NCBI RefSeq assembly: GCF_005154805.1 | Contig: NZ_CP039727.1 | Location: 3,531,501-3,595,500, forward strand | Length of the DNA stretch: 64,000 nt | Origin: Bacillus sp. S3 | GTDB lineage: Bacteria > Bacillota > Bacilli > Bacillales > Cytobacillaceae | Direction: 5' to 3' | Part shown: piece by piece, positions 34,184 to 43,433 of the stretch | Layout: the number at the start of each line of letters is the position of its first letter | Numbering within the stretch: position 1 is the stretch's first letter | Notes under the pieces: model-generated | The model's input: the letters and a program-made list of their open reading frames with translations, nothing else | Told to the model about the DNA's origin: nothing | The model's database searches: none | Program-made: the position numbers and the translations under genes

Positions 34184-35198
34184 ATTTCTTCATCCGAAAC
34201 AATAACATTTCTATTAATAATGATTTATTCATTCCGCCGGTTTTCATTTGATAATCCGCATCAGCAAGAAGCTTCATGAGGTTTGATAATTCTTCATCAC
34301 TAAATTTACCAGCTTGCCCAAGTGCGAGCTTGACCCTGAACGGGTGCGTTTTCAAGTAACCTGCTATTTGCTGCTGTCCATAGCCCCTTCTTGAAAGCTC
34401 CTTCACTTGATAGATCAGCCTAAATTGTCCTGCAAGCAACGCTAAAATCTTAATGGGTTCTTCATTTTGCTTTAACAAATCATAATAAATTCGCAGTGCC
34501 TCGTCTAATCTTCGCTGAACTACTTTTTCAATCAGGGTAAAAATATTTTGCTCAAGCGACCTGGCTACAAGGTTGTCAACCAAGGCAGCATCGACTCGTT
34601 TTTCCTCAGCAGCATATAAGGACAATTTGTCCACTTCGCCTGCAATCATAAACATATTTGTGCCCACCAGTGCAAGCAGTTGATCAATCGCAATTGCTTC
34701 GAATTCAATCCCACTGCTTTTTGCCCGCTCTGCTACCCATTTCTTTAATTCATGTTCAGATAATTTTTTGGCCTCGACTATTTCGGCGTTCCTTTTCAAT
34801 TCCTTAGTAATCTTTTTTCGTTCGTCTAATTTTTCATAAGGAGCTGAAATAACCATTACCGTATATGGAGCAGGCTCTTTTAGATACGCTTCAAATTTTG
34901 TTAAATTGTGATCGACTTTTTCTTTCGATTTTTCAGCGGTTAAAAACGCGGGATTATGTAGAAAAATAACTTTCCGTTCCCCTAAAAATGGAAAGGTTTC
35001 GGCATCCTCTAATGCCACATCAACAGGTGTTTCCTCTAAATCATACGCAGAAAAATTAAAATCCTTTTCGTCTTCGTTTAAAATATGGCTAAGCAGTAAT
35101 TGTTTCGTTTCATTGATTAAAAATGCCTCTGTTCCATATAATAAATAAATAGGAGCAATTTCCTTTTTTTTAATTTTTCTCCAAATATCTACTACCAT
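34182..35198 (-). CDS. holA: DNA polymerase III delta subunit (YqeN)
   Basis: Clamp-loader subunit that opens the beta clamp. The 338 residues include the N-terminal AAA-like part with IYLLYGTEAFLINE, KVIFLHNP, and a C-terminal helical collar domain (ILALLAGQFRLIYQVKELSRRG near 255-276). Location between rpsT and comEC matches B. subtilis yqeN. Confidence 0.94.
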   Translation of the reverse strand: MVVDIWRKIKKKEIAPIYLLYGTEAFLINETKQLLLSHILNEDEKDFNFSAYDLEETPVDVALEDAETFPFLGERKVIFLHNPAFLTAEKSKEKVDHNLTKFEAYLKEPAPYTVMVISAPYEKLDERKKITKELKRNAEIVEAKKLSEHELKKWVAERAKSSGIEFEAIAIDQLLALVGTNMFMIAGEVDKLSLYAAEEKRVDAALVDNLVARSLEQNIFTLIEKVVQRRLDEALRIYYDLLKQNEEPIKILALLAGQFRLIYQVKELSRRGYGQQQIAGYLKTHPFRVKLALGQAGKFSDEELSNLMKLLADADYQMKTGGMNKSLLIEMLLFRMKK

Positions 35199-35505
35199 CT
35201 TGTCCAGCGCTCCCCTTCATTTCCTCACATCTTATCGTAATGAAGCTTGGACGATTTGACAAGTATTAATTGGGAAGTGGCACTTATCGATTAAGTGCCA
35301 CTTCCCGATCTATAATGAACGCCTGCAATTGATAGCCCTAGGAGCTTTTATTTGCCTGGCGGGGTTTATTCGTAAACATAGTATAGCCTCGCGTAAGTCA
35401 AGCTATTTTGACAACTCTTGTCAGTACAGGAAGCAGTAAAAGGGATGCTGGATTTTTTCAATAAAATAGCTTATACTATTAGTTGAAAAATAGGAGGGGT
35501 TGACT
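35199..35505. other. divergent intergenic region holA/yqzM
   Basis: A 307-base gap with no gene. It should hold the divergent promoters for holA and yqzM; TATACTAT near 35472-35479 is a -10-like sequence for yqzM. It also contains the perfect inverted repeat listed at 35272-35306. Nothing else recognisable. Confidence 0.55.
35272..35306. repeat. perfect 15-bp inverted repeat
   Basis: GGGAAGTGGCACTTA-tcgat-TAAGTGCCACTTCCC, perfectly paired, with no T-tract on either side. Its position between two divergent genes makes a terminator unlikely unless transcripts cross the gap. Confidence 0.75.
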
Positions 35506-35640
35506 GTGAACGAATTTGAAAAAAATCCGCAAAGTACTCGTAACGATGCGCTTGATTCCGGGATGGGATTTGTAGTTTCCTTCGGCTTTTTTGCTACAAT
35601 GTTTATTATCGCAACAATTGTTAAGCTAATCGGTTCATAA
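35506..35640 (+). CDS. yqzM: YqzM family small membrane protein
   Basis: A 44-residue protein with one membrane span (GFVVSFGFFATMFIIATIVK, about 21-40) and a polar N-terminus. It matches YqzM, encoded between comEC and holA in Bacillus. GTG start, preceded by TAGGAGGGG at good distance. Function unknown. Confidence 0.88.
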   Translation: MNEFEKNPQSTRNDALDSGMGFVVSFGFFATMFIIATIVKLIGS

Positions 35641-35666
35641 ATGAGTAGCTTACATATGCGTAAACT

Positions 35667-35697
35667 AAGGGCTGCTTTCTGCGCAGTTCTTTTTTTA
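35667..35697 (+). terminator. terminator after yqzM
   Basis: AGGGCTGC / GCAGTTCT with two G-U pairs, followed by T7, ending just before the comEC 3' end. Confidence 0.65.
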
Positions 35698-35716
35698 TTC
35701 TGTGAATTACTTTATC

Positions 35717-38044
35717 TTATGGCAAATGGGTGTAAAAGGTTCCTTTCCCATGATAAAAACGGTAGGTTATGGCGCCTTGCAGATCTGTTCGGTAAATGAT
35801 TGTATTTGTTTTCTTTAACCGCTCCAATACTTCCTGATGGGGATGGCCAAAGCGATTTTTCTCACCCGCGGAAATAAGGGCAATTCGCGGATTTAATTGC
35901 TGAATAAAAGCTTCAGAACTGGATGTCTTACTTCCATGGTGACCAGCTTTGAGGACATCAATCTTCATATTCGTAAATTCCCTTATTATTTTCTCCTCCC
36001 CTTCTTGGTCTAAATCACCGCCAAAAAACCAGCTGACTCCCCCTAAACGGGCGACAATAGCAATCGACCCGCTGTTCCTCTCCCCAGTAAAATTTTCTTT
36101 AGGCGACAGGATATAAAATTCACTTTCCTCCTTTCTCCATTGATCCCCTGATTTCACTTTTTTCACGGGAATACCTTGTTTCATTGCCTCCTGAATAATG
36201 GCTAATTCTGTTTCGGATGGTTCAGTTACGGAAGGCAGCAGAATTTGTTTCACCTCAAGTTCAGATATAATGGCTAAAGCCCCGCCAATATGATCCATAT
36301 CGCCATGTGTAAGGATTAGTTTATCGATCCGGGTAATTCCCTGTCCTTTTAGGAATGGAACAACTACATCCCGGCCCACCTCATAAGGCTTGGTACGCTG
36401 CCTCCACTCATCTTCAGCGAAGCTAACCGTTCCTCCTGAATCGATCAGATAATTTCCCTTTCCGTGCGGCAGATGGATTAAGATGCTATCTCCCTGCCCG
36501 ACATCAATCATGGTCACTTCACCATTAGGGTTCAGCCAGTTCCAGCATGGTTGAAAAGAAAACAGTACGGCCGTCAATACAAGCAAATAAAGTCCTTTTT
36601 TGGTATAGGTACCTGTTTCCCAAATGATAAAAATAGCCGAAATAAGCACAATGTAGAGGATTAGTATGAACACATTTGGTTTTCCTGGAATAAAACGGAC
36701 AAATGATAAATGAGCTAAAATTTCAATCAGCTGATTCGAAAGATGAATGGTTTTTACGAAAAAGTCAATAAAGATTTGCGGGGTTTTTGCGAACAGAAGT
36801 TGAATAAAAAACAATGCATATAATCCAGGAAGATAAACAAATGAAAAGAGAGGAATATATAGCAAATTGGCGAATATACCGACTAATGATACCTCGAAGA
36901 AATGATGCAGCAGCAATGGCAATGCTGCCAGCTGTGCCGTCACAGATGTAACCAACATCCGTATCCAATTCTGCTGGTATTTGGTAAGGATTTGTCGTGC
37001 AGACAGAATGATCGCAAAGCTGACTGAAAACGAAAGCTGAAAACCAGCATCAAAAATCACCATTGGAGAAATCAATAGAAAGAGAATGAATGCCCAGCTA
37101 ATGGCATCAATTGGTAAAAGTTTCATATGGCTTTTAAATTTGACTGTGAAAAGGACCAAGAAGATCATTAATGCTGCCCGGATAACTGAGGGCGAACCGC
37201 CTGTAAGGATGACATAAACGGGGAGCAGCATGAGAAGAAAATTTGTCATGAACTGTCTTGTCAATCCAAATCGAATCCCAATATAAAAAACCATTCCAAT
37301 TAACAGGGAAACGTGAAGGCCGGAAATGGCTAATAGATGAATGATTCCTGTTTTTTGATAATTCCCAAGTAATTTAGGATCAAGCAGGCTCCTGTCACCA
37401 AAAATTAAAGCGGCCGAAAGGGAGGAAATTTCGGGTGGAAAATGATTCTCAAGATAGCGGATACCGGAAAAACGAATTTGTTTGATCAACACGAGCGGAG
37501 AGGGTTTCAATGGAGAACAATGTTGGAGTGGGTTTTCCTGAATCTCAGCAATCCAATAAATACCCTTAAATGACAAATACCTGCGGTAATCAAAAGCATT
37601 TGGATTTTTCGCTATCGCTGGTTTTTTCAGGGTTCCTGACACTGAACATAAACCGCGATAAAAACTTTTATTCTGTAATGCCCCTTTTTCCGCTTCTGAT
37701 TTGATTTCGTAACGGATCAGGAGTTTTTCTTTGGATTGCTTTTCGATAGCAGGTACTTGTAGTACATTACCATCAATTTTGGGATCACCAAAATATTCAA
37801 TGATAAAGTTTTTACTTGTAACGGGGATGACTGATTTATTCTTTGTTTCAGCCTGCACTCCCACGAGGAGGAATGCAACAAATACTATGAAAATCTGGAA
37901 AAGCTGGGTACTTCCAAACCTTTTATATTTTTTTAAACTATAAAGATAAATGCCAATTAATAATAAAAAAGTGTGATACGAAATAAGTGCACATAAAACC
38001 CCCATTAATGCAGAAAGAGCGAAATAAAGATATTTTCCATTCAT
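35717..38044 (-). CDS. comEC: competence DNA channel protein ComEC
   Basis: Membrane channel for single-stranded DNA uptake in natural transformation. The 775 residues have two N-terminal membrane spans, an OB-fold extracellular domain (about 70-170), the multi-span Competence domain (about 210-480, with LLAISGLHVSLLIGM) and a C-terminal metallo-beta-lactamase-like nuclease domain with LTHGDMDHIGG and AGHHGSKTSSSE. It looks intact. It is the last gene of comEA-comEB-comEC. Confidence 0.97.
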   Translation of the reverse strand: MNGKYLYFALSALMGVLCALISYHTFLLLIGIYLYSLKKYKRFGSTQLFQIFIVFVAFLLVGVQAETKNKSVIPVTSKNFIIEYFGDPKIDGNVLQVPAIEKQSKEKLLIRYEIKSEAEKGALQNKSFYRGLCSVSGTLKKPAIAKNPNAFDYRRYLSFKGIYWIAEIQENPLQHCSPLKPSPLVLIKQIRFSGIRYLENHFPPEISSLSAALIFGDRSLLDPKLLGNYQKTGIIHLLAISGLHVSLLIGMVFYIGIRFGLTRQFMTNFLLMLLPVYVILTGGSPSVIRAALMIFLVLFTVKFKSHMKLLPIDAISWAFILFLLISPMVIFDAGFQLSFSVSFAIILSARQILTKYQQNWIRMLVTSVTAQLAALPLLLHHFFEVSLVGIFANLLYIPLFSFVYLPGLYALFFIQLLFAKTPQIFIDFFVKTIHLSNQLIEILAHLSFVRFIPGKPNVFILILYIVLISAIFIIWETGTYTKKGLYLLVLTAVLFSFQPCWNWLNPNGEVTMIDVGQGDSILIHLPHGKGNYLIDSGGTVSFAEDEWRQRTKPYEVGRDVVVPFLKGQGITRIDKLILTHGDMDHIGGALAIISELEVKQILLPSVTEPSETELAIIQEAMKQGIPVKKVKSGDQWRKEESEFYILSPKENFTGERNSGSIAIVARLGGVSWFFGGDLDQEGEEKIIREFTNMKIDVLKAGHHGSKTSSSEAFIQQLNPRIALISAGEKNRFGHPHQEVLERLKKTNTIIYRTDLQGAITYRFYHGKGTFYTHLP

Positions 38045-38088
38045 CTTTTTTCTCCAATTGTGGTATTTGTCGAAGAGTTTTTAGATTA

Positions 38089-38122
38089 TTGAAGACGCCG
38101 GAGAATCCCCCAGCGTCTTTAA
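38089..38122 (-). other. stem-loop between comEB and comEC
   Basis: AAAGACGC / GCGTCTTC (38091-38120 region), 8-bp stem with a 14-base loop and no T-tract, in the 87-base gap. Possible mRNA processing or attenuation element. Confidence 0.4.
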
Positions 38123-38131
38123 AAACGATGT

Positions 38132-38593
38132 TCATTGGTTAATATTGCGGAAATCAATAACTGATTCCGTCAATTCAACCTTGGCCACTTTGACATTTGC
38201 TTGTTCAAAAAGTTCGATTGCGTAAGGATGATTTTTATAATCCTCCGCGTAATAAACTGTTTGAATTCCTGCCTGGATAATCGCCTTACAGCATTGCAGA
38301 CAAGGGAAATGTGTAACATAAATTTCTGCCTCAGCAGTTGGTACACCAAACTTTGCGCATTGCAGCAGCGCATTCATTTCAGCGTGAATCGTTCTTACAC
38401 AATGATGATCAATTACATAACAGCCTTTATCAATACAATGATCGCCGCCGGCAATAGAGCCGTTGTAACCGCCGGCAATAATCCGTTTATCTCTCACAAT
38501 CGTTGCACCCACTGTCAAGCGTGTACAGGTGCTTCTTAGGGCGAGTAAATGGCTTTGTGCCATAAAATATTGATCCCAAGAAATTCGTTCCAT
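38132..38593 (-). CDS. comEB: dCMP deaminase family protein ComEB
   Basis: Zinc-dependent deoxycytidylate deaminase family member encoded in the comE operon. The 153 residues show TIHAEMNALLQCAKFG (near 68-83) with the catalytic glutamate, and PCLQCCKAIIQAG (near 97-109). In B. subtilis it is not required for transformation itself, so a nucleotide role is likely. Confidence 0.95.
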   Translation of the reverse strand: MERISWDQYFMAQSHLLALRSTCTRLTVGATIVRDKRIIAGGYNGSIAGGDHCIDKGCYVIDHHCVRTIHAEMNALLQCAKFGVPTAEAEIYVTHFPCLQCCKAIIQAGIQTVYYAEDYKNHPYAIELFEQANVKVAKVELTESVIDFRNINQ

Positions 38594-38664
38594 TTTTCTC
38601 CACTCCCTAGAAAATACTTTCTTTTAAGTTTACTGGTGTTTGTCCATTTCGGTCAATGAAGAAT

Positions 38665-39315
38665 TTAATTAACGACAATTAAATCCTTTAATTTCTCAAA
38701 CGTTTTATCGCCGATACCGTTGATACTCTTTAAATCTTCAACCATTTTAAATGGACCGCTGACATTCCGATATTCAACAATCGCCGCAGCCTTTGCCGGG
38801 CCAATACCAGGAAGGTTTTGCAGTTCCTTCTCATCCGCTTTATTAATATTTATTTTCCCTTGATTTTGGCCAGCACCGCCAGATACCGCGACACCTCCTT
38901 CAGGTGTACTTGTAACAGGGATACCTGCCTCTCCCTTAGCGGGTATGTAAATCACCATTTCATCTTGGACATGCTCGGCTAAATTCACTTGTGTTTGGTC
39001 TGCCAGATCTGTTAAGCCGCCCGCCCGGCTAATCACATCAATAACCCGTTCACCTGTAGTGGATTCATAGACCCCTGGCAGCTTTACTTGCCCCTTCACA
39101 TCAACCATGATTTTTTCCGGCAGTACAGCAGCTTGATTTGTTTGTTGGTTATTTTCTGCTTCCTTGACATCTCCTTGAAGCATGCTTTCGTTCATCATGG
39201 CATTAATGGGGGCAGGCTCTGAATCATCATACATATAAAAAAAATAAAAGCCGCCGGAAACAATAAAACCAACTACAATTAAGGTTAACTTATGCTCAAT
39301 AAGCCAGTCTTTCAA
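38665..39315 (-). CDS. comEA: competence DNA receptor ComEA
   Basis: Membrane-anchored receptor binding double-stranded DNA during uptake. The 216 residues have an N-terminal membrane span (about 9-28), a SLBB-like domain (KIMVDVKGQVKLPGVYE near 67-83), a glycine-rich linker and a C-terminal helix-hairpin-helix pair (NINKADEKELQNLPGIGPAKA near 152-172). First gene of the comE operon, divergent from comER. Confidence 0.97.
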   Translation of the reverse strand: MKDWLIEHKLTLIVVGFIVSGGFYFFYMYDDSEPAPINAMMNESMLQGDVKEAENNQQTNQAAVLPEKIMVDVKGQVKLPGVYESTTGERVIDVISRAGGLTDLADQTQVNLAEHVQDEMVIYIPAKGEAGIPVTSTPEGGVAVSGGAGQNQGKININKADEKELQNLPGIGPAKAAAIVEYRNVSGPFKMVEDLKSINGIGDKTFEKLKDLIVVN

Positions 39316-39401
39316 AAGAATCCATCCTTTCTAAAGGTATATTTCACTTCTGGTTTTCATATGGTTATAAAAGAATATTGCATGCGAAGGAGGGTCGGAA
39401 A

Positions 39402-40226
39402 ATGAATATAGGTATCATCGGTACCGGAAATATGGGGACAATGTTGGTTGAAGCTTTGATTGATGGAAAAACCATTGCCCCTTCTTCAATGATGATTACA
39501 AACAGAACGAAAGCAAAAGCCTTTCTGCTTAAAGATAAATATAAGGGAATTAGGGTTGGGGCAAATGCAGAAGAAGTAGCAGCTCAATCCGATTTGGTAT
39601 TTATATGTGTAAAACCGTTAGAAATATTTAAGGTTTTGGATAAGATTAACCCACATTTAGGCCCTGAAAAATGTCTTATTTCGATAACGAGCCCTGTCAG
39701 TACAAGCCAAATTGAGAAAAAGGTATCTTGTTCAACAGTCCGGGTGATCCCAAGCATCACCAATCGTGCGTTAACAGGAGTTTCTTTGGTTACCTATGGA
39801 GAAAATTGCAGTGAATATTGGAAGACAAATGTTAATCAATTGATTTCGAATATTTCCGTACCAGTTTGTATTGGAGAAAATATTACGAGGGTTGCCTCTG
39901 ATATCGTTAGCTGCGGTCCTGCTTTCTTCAGCTATCTGCTGCAGCGTTTCATAGAAGCAGCAGTAAAAGAGACTGAAATTGATAAAGAAGCAGCGACGAT
40001 ATTTACGAGTGAAATGATTGTTGGGCTTGGTGAATTAATAAAGCAAGGGCATTATACCTTACCGTCATTACAGGAAAAAGTAAGTGTAAAGGGCGGTATA
40101 ACCGGTGAAGGAATTAAAGTATTAGAAAATGAAATTGGGGATGTATTTGAACATCTATTTCAAGCAACACATGCAAAGTTCAAAGAGGATCTTGATAAAG
40201 TGGAGATACAATATTCTAATCTATAA
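39402..40226 (+). CDS. comER: ComER, pyrroline-5-carboxylate reductase-like protein
   Basis: Rossmann-fold protein of the ProC family; in Bacillus it is divergent from comEA and dispensable for competence, with reported effects on sporulation and biofilm in some species. The 274 residues start MNIGIIGTGNMGTMLVEAL (nucleotide-binding GxGxxG) and keep the C-terminal helical domain with VKGGITGEGIKVLE. GGAGGG fits the ATG at 39402; the upstream in-frame ATG at 39378 is rejected. Confidence 0.93.
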   Translation: MNIGIIGTGNMGTMLVEALIDGKTIAPSSMMITNRTKAKAFLLKDKYKGIRVGANAEEVAAQSDLVFICVKPLEIFKVLDKINPHLGPEKCLISITSPVSTSQIEKKVSCSTVRVIPSITNRALTGVSLVTYGENCSEYWKTNVNQLISNISVPVCIGENITRVASDIVSCGPAFFSYLLQRFIEAAVKETEIDKEAATIFTSEMIVGLGELIKQGHYTLPSLQEKVSVKGGITGEGIKVLENEIGDVFEHLFQATHAKFKEDLDKVEIQYSNL

Positions 40227-40402
40227 ATTCGCCTTCATTTGACAAAATCCTTCTTTCATTTTATAAAAAAAGCCATCTTTTTATAAAAAAGACGGCTTCG
40301 GGCTGTCGAGAAACTCTCGACAGCCTTTATTTTATTTAATTTCTTTAATAATTCACCGCGTTAATTAACTTAAATTATTAATAATTCAACTATTCAACAT
40401 GT

Positions 40403-40535
40403 CTGTTGATTTGCGCTCCAGGCACTTCGCTTTCCGCGGGCGTGCCGGGGAGCCTCCTCGGCGCAAGCGCCTGTGGGGTCTCCCACTGCCCCGTACTCCC
40501 GCAGGAGTCTTCGTGCCTTCCGCGCAAATCAACAG
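40403..40535 (-). repeat. palindromic Bacillus repeat, copy A
   Basis: About 133 bp with perfect 14-bp ends CTGTTGATTTGCGC / GCGCAAATCAACAG and a GC-rich core (CTCCCGCAGGAGTCTTCG). It is a member of a short repeat class widespread in Bacillus-group intergenic regions. Opposite orientation to copy B. Confidence 0.8.
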
Positions 40536-40593
40536 GTGTTATTAATAGGACGAGCAACTCAACCAATATTTAATAAGATAAGTGGTTAAATCA

Positions 40594-41470
40594 ATGTTTA
40601 AGCCAAAAGAGTCTGGTCAAAGGAATATGAATTTGAGTGTATTGATGAATTAGTTCCGAATGATCACCTTCTTCGATTGATTGATAAATATGCAGACTTT
40701 TCATTTCTTTTTGAAAAAGTACTCTCTTTTTATAGTGATGATAACGGCCGTCCATCTGATCCCCCTTATTCTTTTTAAAATGATGTTCATAGGGTATCTC
40801 TTTGGCATACATTCCGAAAGGAAAGTAGAAAAAGAAATTAAAATGATCATTGCTTATCATTGGTTTTTAAGTTTAAAATTTTATGATCCGGTTCCTTACC
40901 TGAATCGATTGGACCGTCAGGTCCAATGGTTTGGTTTTAAGGTAGAAGCTGTTGCTCTAGATTCAGGCTATCTTACTAATCCTAAAGGACTTTCTAATCG
41001 TAATATATTTGGCGTTATTGCCCATAGTCGATTCCATCCTACTACTGGCTTATTCCCTAATTGGAAATTTACTTTGACAATGAACGGGATCTTTACATTT
41101 GTCCTAATACCCAAGAATTACCCTACAAGACAACAAACCGAGAGTGTTTAAAGAATACAAATCTGATTCGAAAAAATGTGAAGGCTGTCCACTTTTATTC
41201 CAATGCACACGTTTAAAAATTAAAGTGAAAGTTGTAACACGACATGTATGGGAGGAGTTTAAGGAAAAGGTAAGAGTAAATCGCTTATCAAAATCAGGAA
41301 AAGAGCTATATAAATTTTGAAAGGAAAAAATTGAGCGAAGCTTAGCAGACTCAAAGAGCTGCATGGGCTTCGCTACTGCCGGTTGCGGGGTAAAAAAAGC
41401 AAGTGAACAGGCTCTTCTTACTGTAGCTTGCCAGAACACGAAAAAGATTGCGACACACTTATTCAGGCTG
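40594..41470 (+). pseudogene. IS1182-family transposase, frameshifted and internally deleted
   Basis: Reading across frames recovers a transposase from its N-terminus (MFKPKESG at 40594, then FECIDELVPNDHLLRLIDKY) to its C-terminus (SKSGKELYKF, then ERSLADSKELHGL and LLTVACQNTKKIATHL). At about 40870-40885 the sequence jumps from AYHWFLSL to VPYLNRLDRQ, dropping roughly 130-150 residues, including catalytic core residues. Frameshifts occur near 40640-40680, 40770 and 41080, and a TGA near 41317 replaces a codon. The C-terminal part also has indels. Confidence 0.85.
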
Positions 41471-41507
41471 GAAAAGGTGTGTTGCAATTCTTTAAGTTGA
41501 TTATCTC

Positions 41508-41642
41508 CTGTTGATTGGAGCGGAAGGTGCGAAGACTCCTGCGGGAGTACGGGACAGGTGAGACCCCGCAGGCGCGGAACGCGCCGAGGAGGCTCACCGA
41601 ACCGCCCGCGGAAAGCGAAGCACCTGGAGAGGAAATCAACAG
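41508..41642 (+). repeat. palindromic Bacillus repeat, copy B
   Basis: About 135 bp, from CTGTTGATTGGAGCGG to GGAAATCAACAG, with GACTCCTGCGGGAGTACGGG near the left end. It is the same repeat as copy A in reverse orientation, with a few changes in the core. Confidence 0.8.
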
Positions 41643-41754
41643 GCCCATTAGCAGGGACATTTTTGAAAAAAATAGGCCATTCAAATCCCGATAAAAATAT
41701 AAAATTGCCGAGAAAAATACACTTTCTCGACAATCTGAAGCCATCTTTTTATTT

Positions 41755-42510
41755 TTATTTTTTAGCGACAAAAAAGATCCGCTCTGAATGTGGCTGCGGT
41801 CCGGTATGTTTGAAATCGGCAGCAACCTCCAGAATTTCAAAACCTGCTGTCTCTAACCAATTTACATATTGTTGGACCGGATAGGTCCGCTGAAAATGAA
41901 GCTCATCAAATCGGTCATACTTCCCTGATTTTTCATCCAAAGCAAAAAAGCTTAGTTCATGTTCGACACTATTTGGATGTTCACCAGGGAAACTATTCCA
42001 AATATAGGATACATCTTCATCATTTAATGCGAAGGTTTGGCTGATGAATACTTGGGTAATTTTATAGATTGAATGGACATCAAAAATGAAAATCCCATGA
42101 TCGTTCAAATGTTCCATGGCTGCAGCAAAAGTGGACACCACTTCTTCTTCTGTTTGCAGGTAGTTCAATGAATCACAAAAAATGCCAATTACATCAAATT
42201 GCCCATGACCTTCCAAATCAGCCATACTTTGCTGGAAAAATGGAATCCTGACACCTTCCCCTTCCGCCTTTGCCTGTGCGACAGCGAGCATATCCTCTGA
42301 CAAGTCAATCCCAGTTACTTGGAATCCTTCCTTTGCAAACCTGACAGAGAGCTCACCAGTCCCGCATGCTAAATCTAAGAGACGCAGATGGGGACCCCTT
42401 CGTTTGACGTCATATTTAACAAGAGTTTCTTTAACAAACTGTACCCATTCATCATATGGGGCATCTTTCATCAGCCCATCATATAAATAGGCAAACTGTT
42501 CATAACTCAT
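41755..42510 (-). CDS. yqeM: class I SAM-dependent methyltransferase YqeM
   Basis: Cytosolic methyltransferase of unknown substrate. The 251 residues contain SAM motif I LLDLACGTGELSVRFA near 44-59 and VTGIDLSEDMLAVAQ near 66-80, typical of the small-molecule branch. The start overlaps rsfS by four bases, and the gene closes the yqeG-yqeM operon. The IS remnant lies immediately downstream, where the operon's native terminator would be expected. Confidence 0.9.
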   Translation of the reverse strand: MSYEQFAYLYDGLMKDAPYDEWVQFVKETLVKYDVKRRGPHLRLLDLACGTGELSVRFAKEGFQVTGIDLSEDMLAVAQAKAEGEGVRIPFFQQSMADLEGHGQFDVIGIFCDSLNYLQTEEEVVSTFAAAMEHLNDHGIFIFDVHSIYKITQVFISQTFALNDEDVSYIWNSFPGEHPNSVEHELSFFALDEKSGKYDRFDELHFQRTYPVQQYVNWLETAGFEILEVAADFKHTGPQPHSERIFFVAKK

Positions 42511-42863
42511 GAATTCAGCTCACTGCGGATATCCTCAAGCGGCGCGTCGCCCCATAGCCGTTCCAAATTGTAGTAGCTTCTTTCGTCCCGATGGAATACA
42601 TGGGCTACGACATCCCCCATATCAATTAACACCCATCTTGCTTCATCAAACCCTTCAATACGTTTCACATCGTATCCATGTTCTTGTGCCTTTTCTTTCA
42701 TTTCTCGTGCAATTGCTTGTACTTGTTTATCAGAATTTCCGTGGCAGATAATGAAGTAATCTGCAATTAAGGAAATACCCTTCATATCGAGAGCAAGAAT
42801 GTCCTCTGCCCGTTTATCATCCGCTGCTTTTACTGCTATTTTTAAAAGTTCCTGATTTTCCAT
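42507..42863 (-). CDS. rsfS: ribosomal silencing factor RsfS
   Basis: Binds ribosomal protein L14 on the 50S subunit and blocks subunit joining in slow growth. The 118-residue protein shows the family core YFIICHGNSDKQVQAIAREM (near 36-55) and GFDEARWVLIDMGDVVAHVF. Overlaps yqeM by four bases and lies 3 bases from yqeK. Confidence 0.96.
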   Translation of the reverse strand: MENQELLKIAVKAADDKRAEDILALDMKGISLIADYFIICHGNSDKQVQAIAREMKEKAQEHGYDVKRIEGFDEARWVLIDMGDVVAHVFHRDERSYYNLERLWGDAPLEDIRSELNS

Positions 42864-42866
42864 TCA

Positions 42867-43433
42867 TCAATCCTCCAGTTTCGTAACAAGGTCATTGTAA
42901 GTATAAAAAGTCTCTGGGTACACCGTTTGATTTTTTTTCATTAAAAATAAAATCGTGTTTTGTACCGCTTTTATTAATGCCCGATCTAAATTTCCTTTTG
43001 CCATTTCTCTTACTTCATCTACACCTGGGAAATGTCTCCCGGGTTCGATATAATCCGCTAAATAAATGACTTTTTCAAGCATCGTCATACCTGGTCTCCC
43101 AGAAGTATGGTAGCGTATAGCAGCCAAAACTTCACGGTCAGTAATTCCGGCTTCCTTCTCTACGAGATAGGTACCTGCTGGAGCATGCCATAATTCTGAA
43201 TTAAATTGGAGCAAGTCCTGCGGGAAACCTTGGGAAACAATGATTTCTTTCATTTCATCCTTGGGGCGAAATTTCGCGTAATCATGAAAGATGGCGGCCA
43301 TTTCCGCTTTCTTCTCATCTGCACCAAATCTCTTGGCTAAAGAAATGGCCGTTTCCATTACCCCCAGCGTATGCTGATAACGATGCTCCGTCAATTGTTT
43401 CTTAACCAGTCCCAACGCCTTTTCACGTTCCAT
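42867..43433 (-). CDS. yqeK: HD-domain hydrolase YqeK (diadenosine tetraphosphatase)
   Basis: HD-domain phosphohydrolase; YqeK family members split Ap4A symmetrically to ADP. The 188 residues show [12 protein letters not shown] (near 18-29), [12 protein letters not shown] (near 46-57) and [13 protein letters not shown]. Overlaps the end of nadD by 11 bases. Confidence 0.93.
   Translation of the reverse strand: MEREKALGLVKKQLTEHRYQHTLGVMETAISLAKRFGADEKKAEMAAIFHDYAKFRPKDEMKEIIVSQGFPQDLLQFNSELWHAPAGTYLVEKEAGITDREVLAAIRYHTSGRPGMTMLEKVIYLADYIEPGRHFPGVDEVREMAKGNLDRALIKAVQNTILFLMKKNQTVYPETFYTYNDLVTKLED

Larger units (their letters stand above)
40286..41750 (+). mobile_element. decayed IS1182-family insertion sequence
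   Basis: The terminal inverted repeats can still be read: left AAAGACGGCTTCGGGCTG then TCGAGAAACT (about 40288-40316) and, on the other strand, AAAGATGGCTTCAGATTG then TCGAGAAAGT (41748-41721), with 23 of 28 bases equal. Between them are a broken, internally deleted transposase and two inverted copies of a ~135-bp repeat. It lies between convergent comER and yqeM, ending about 5 bases from the yqeM stop. About 1.45 kb remain; no function is expected. Confidence 0.82.

Noticed and set aside
39316..39401. ComK box between comEA and comER
   Set aside because: No AAAA-N5-TTTT pair at acceptable spacing could be read.
40591..40860. 89-codon minus-strand frame in the IS
   Set aside because: Antisense to the N-terminal half of the transposase.
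41104..41840. Long minus-strand frames over the IS right half and yqeM end
   Set aside because: Antisense to the transposase relic and repeat copy B; no recognisable protein.
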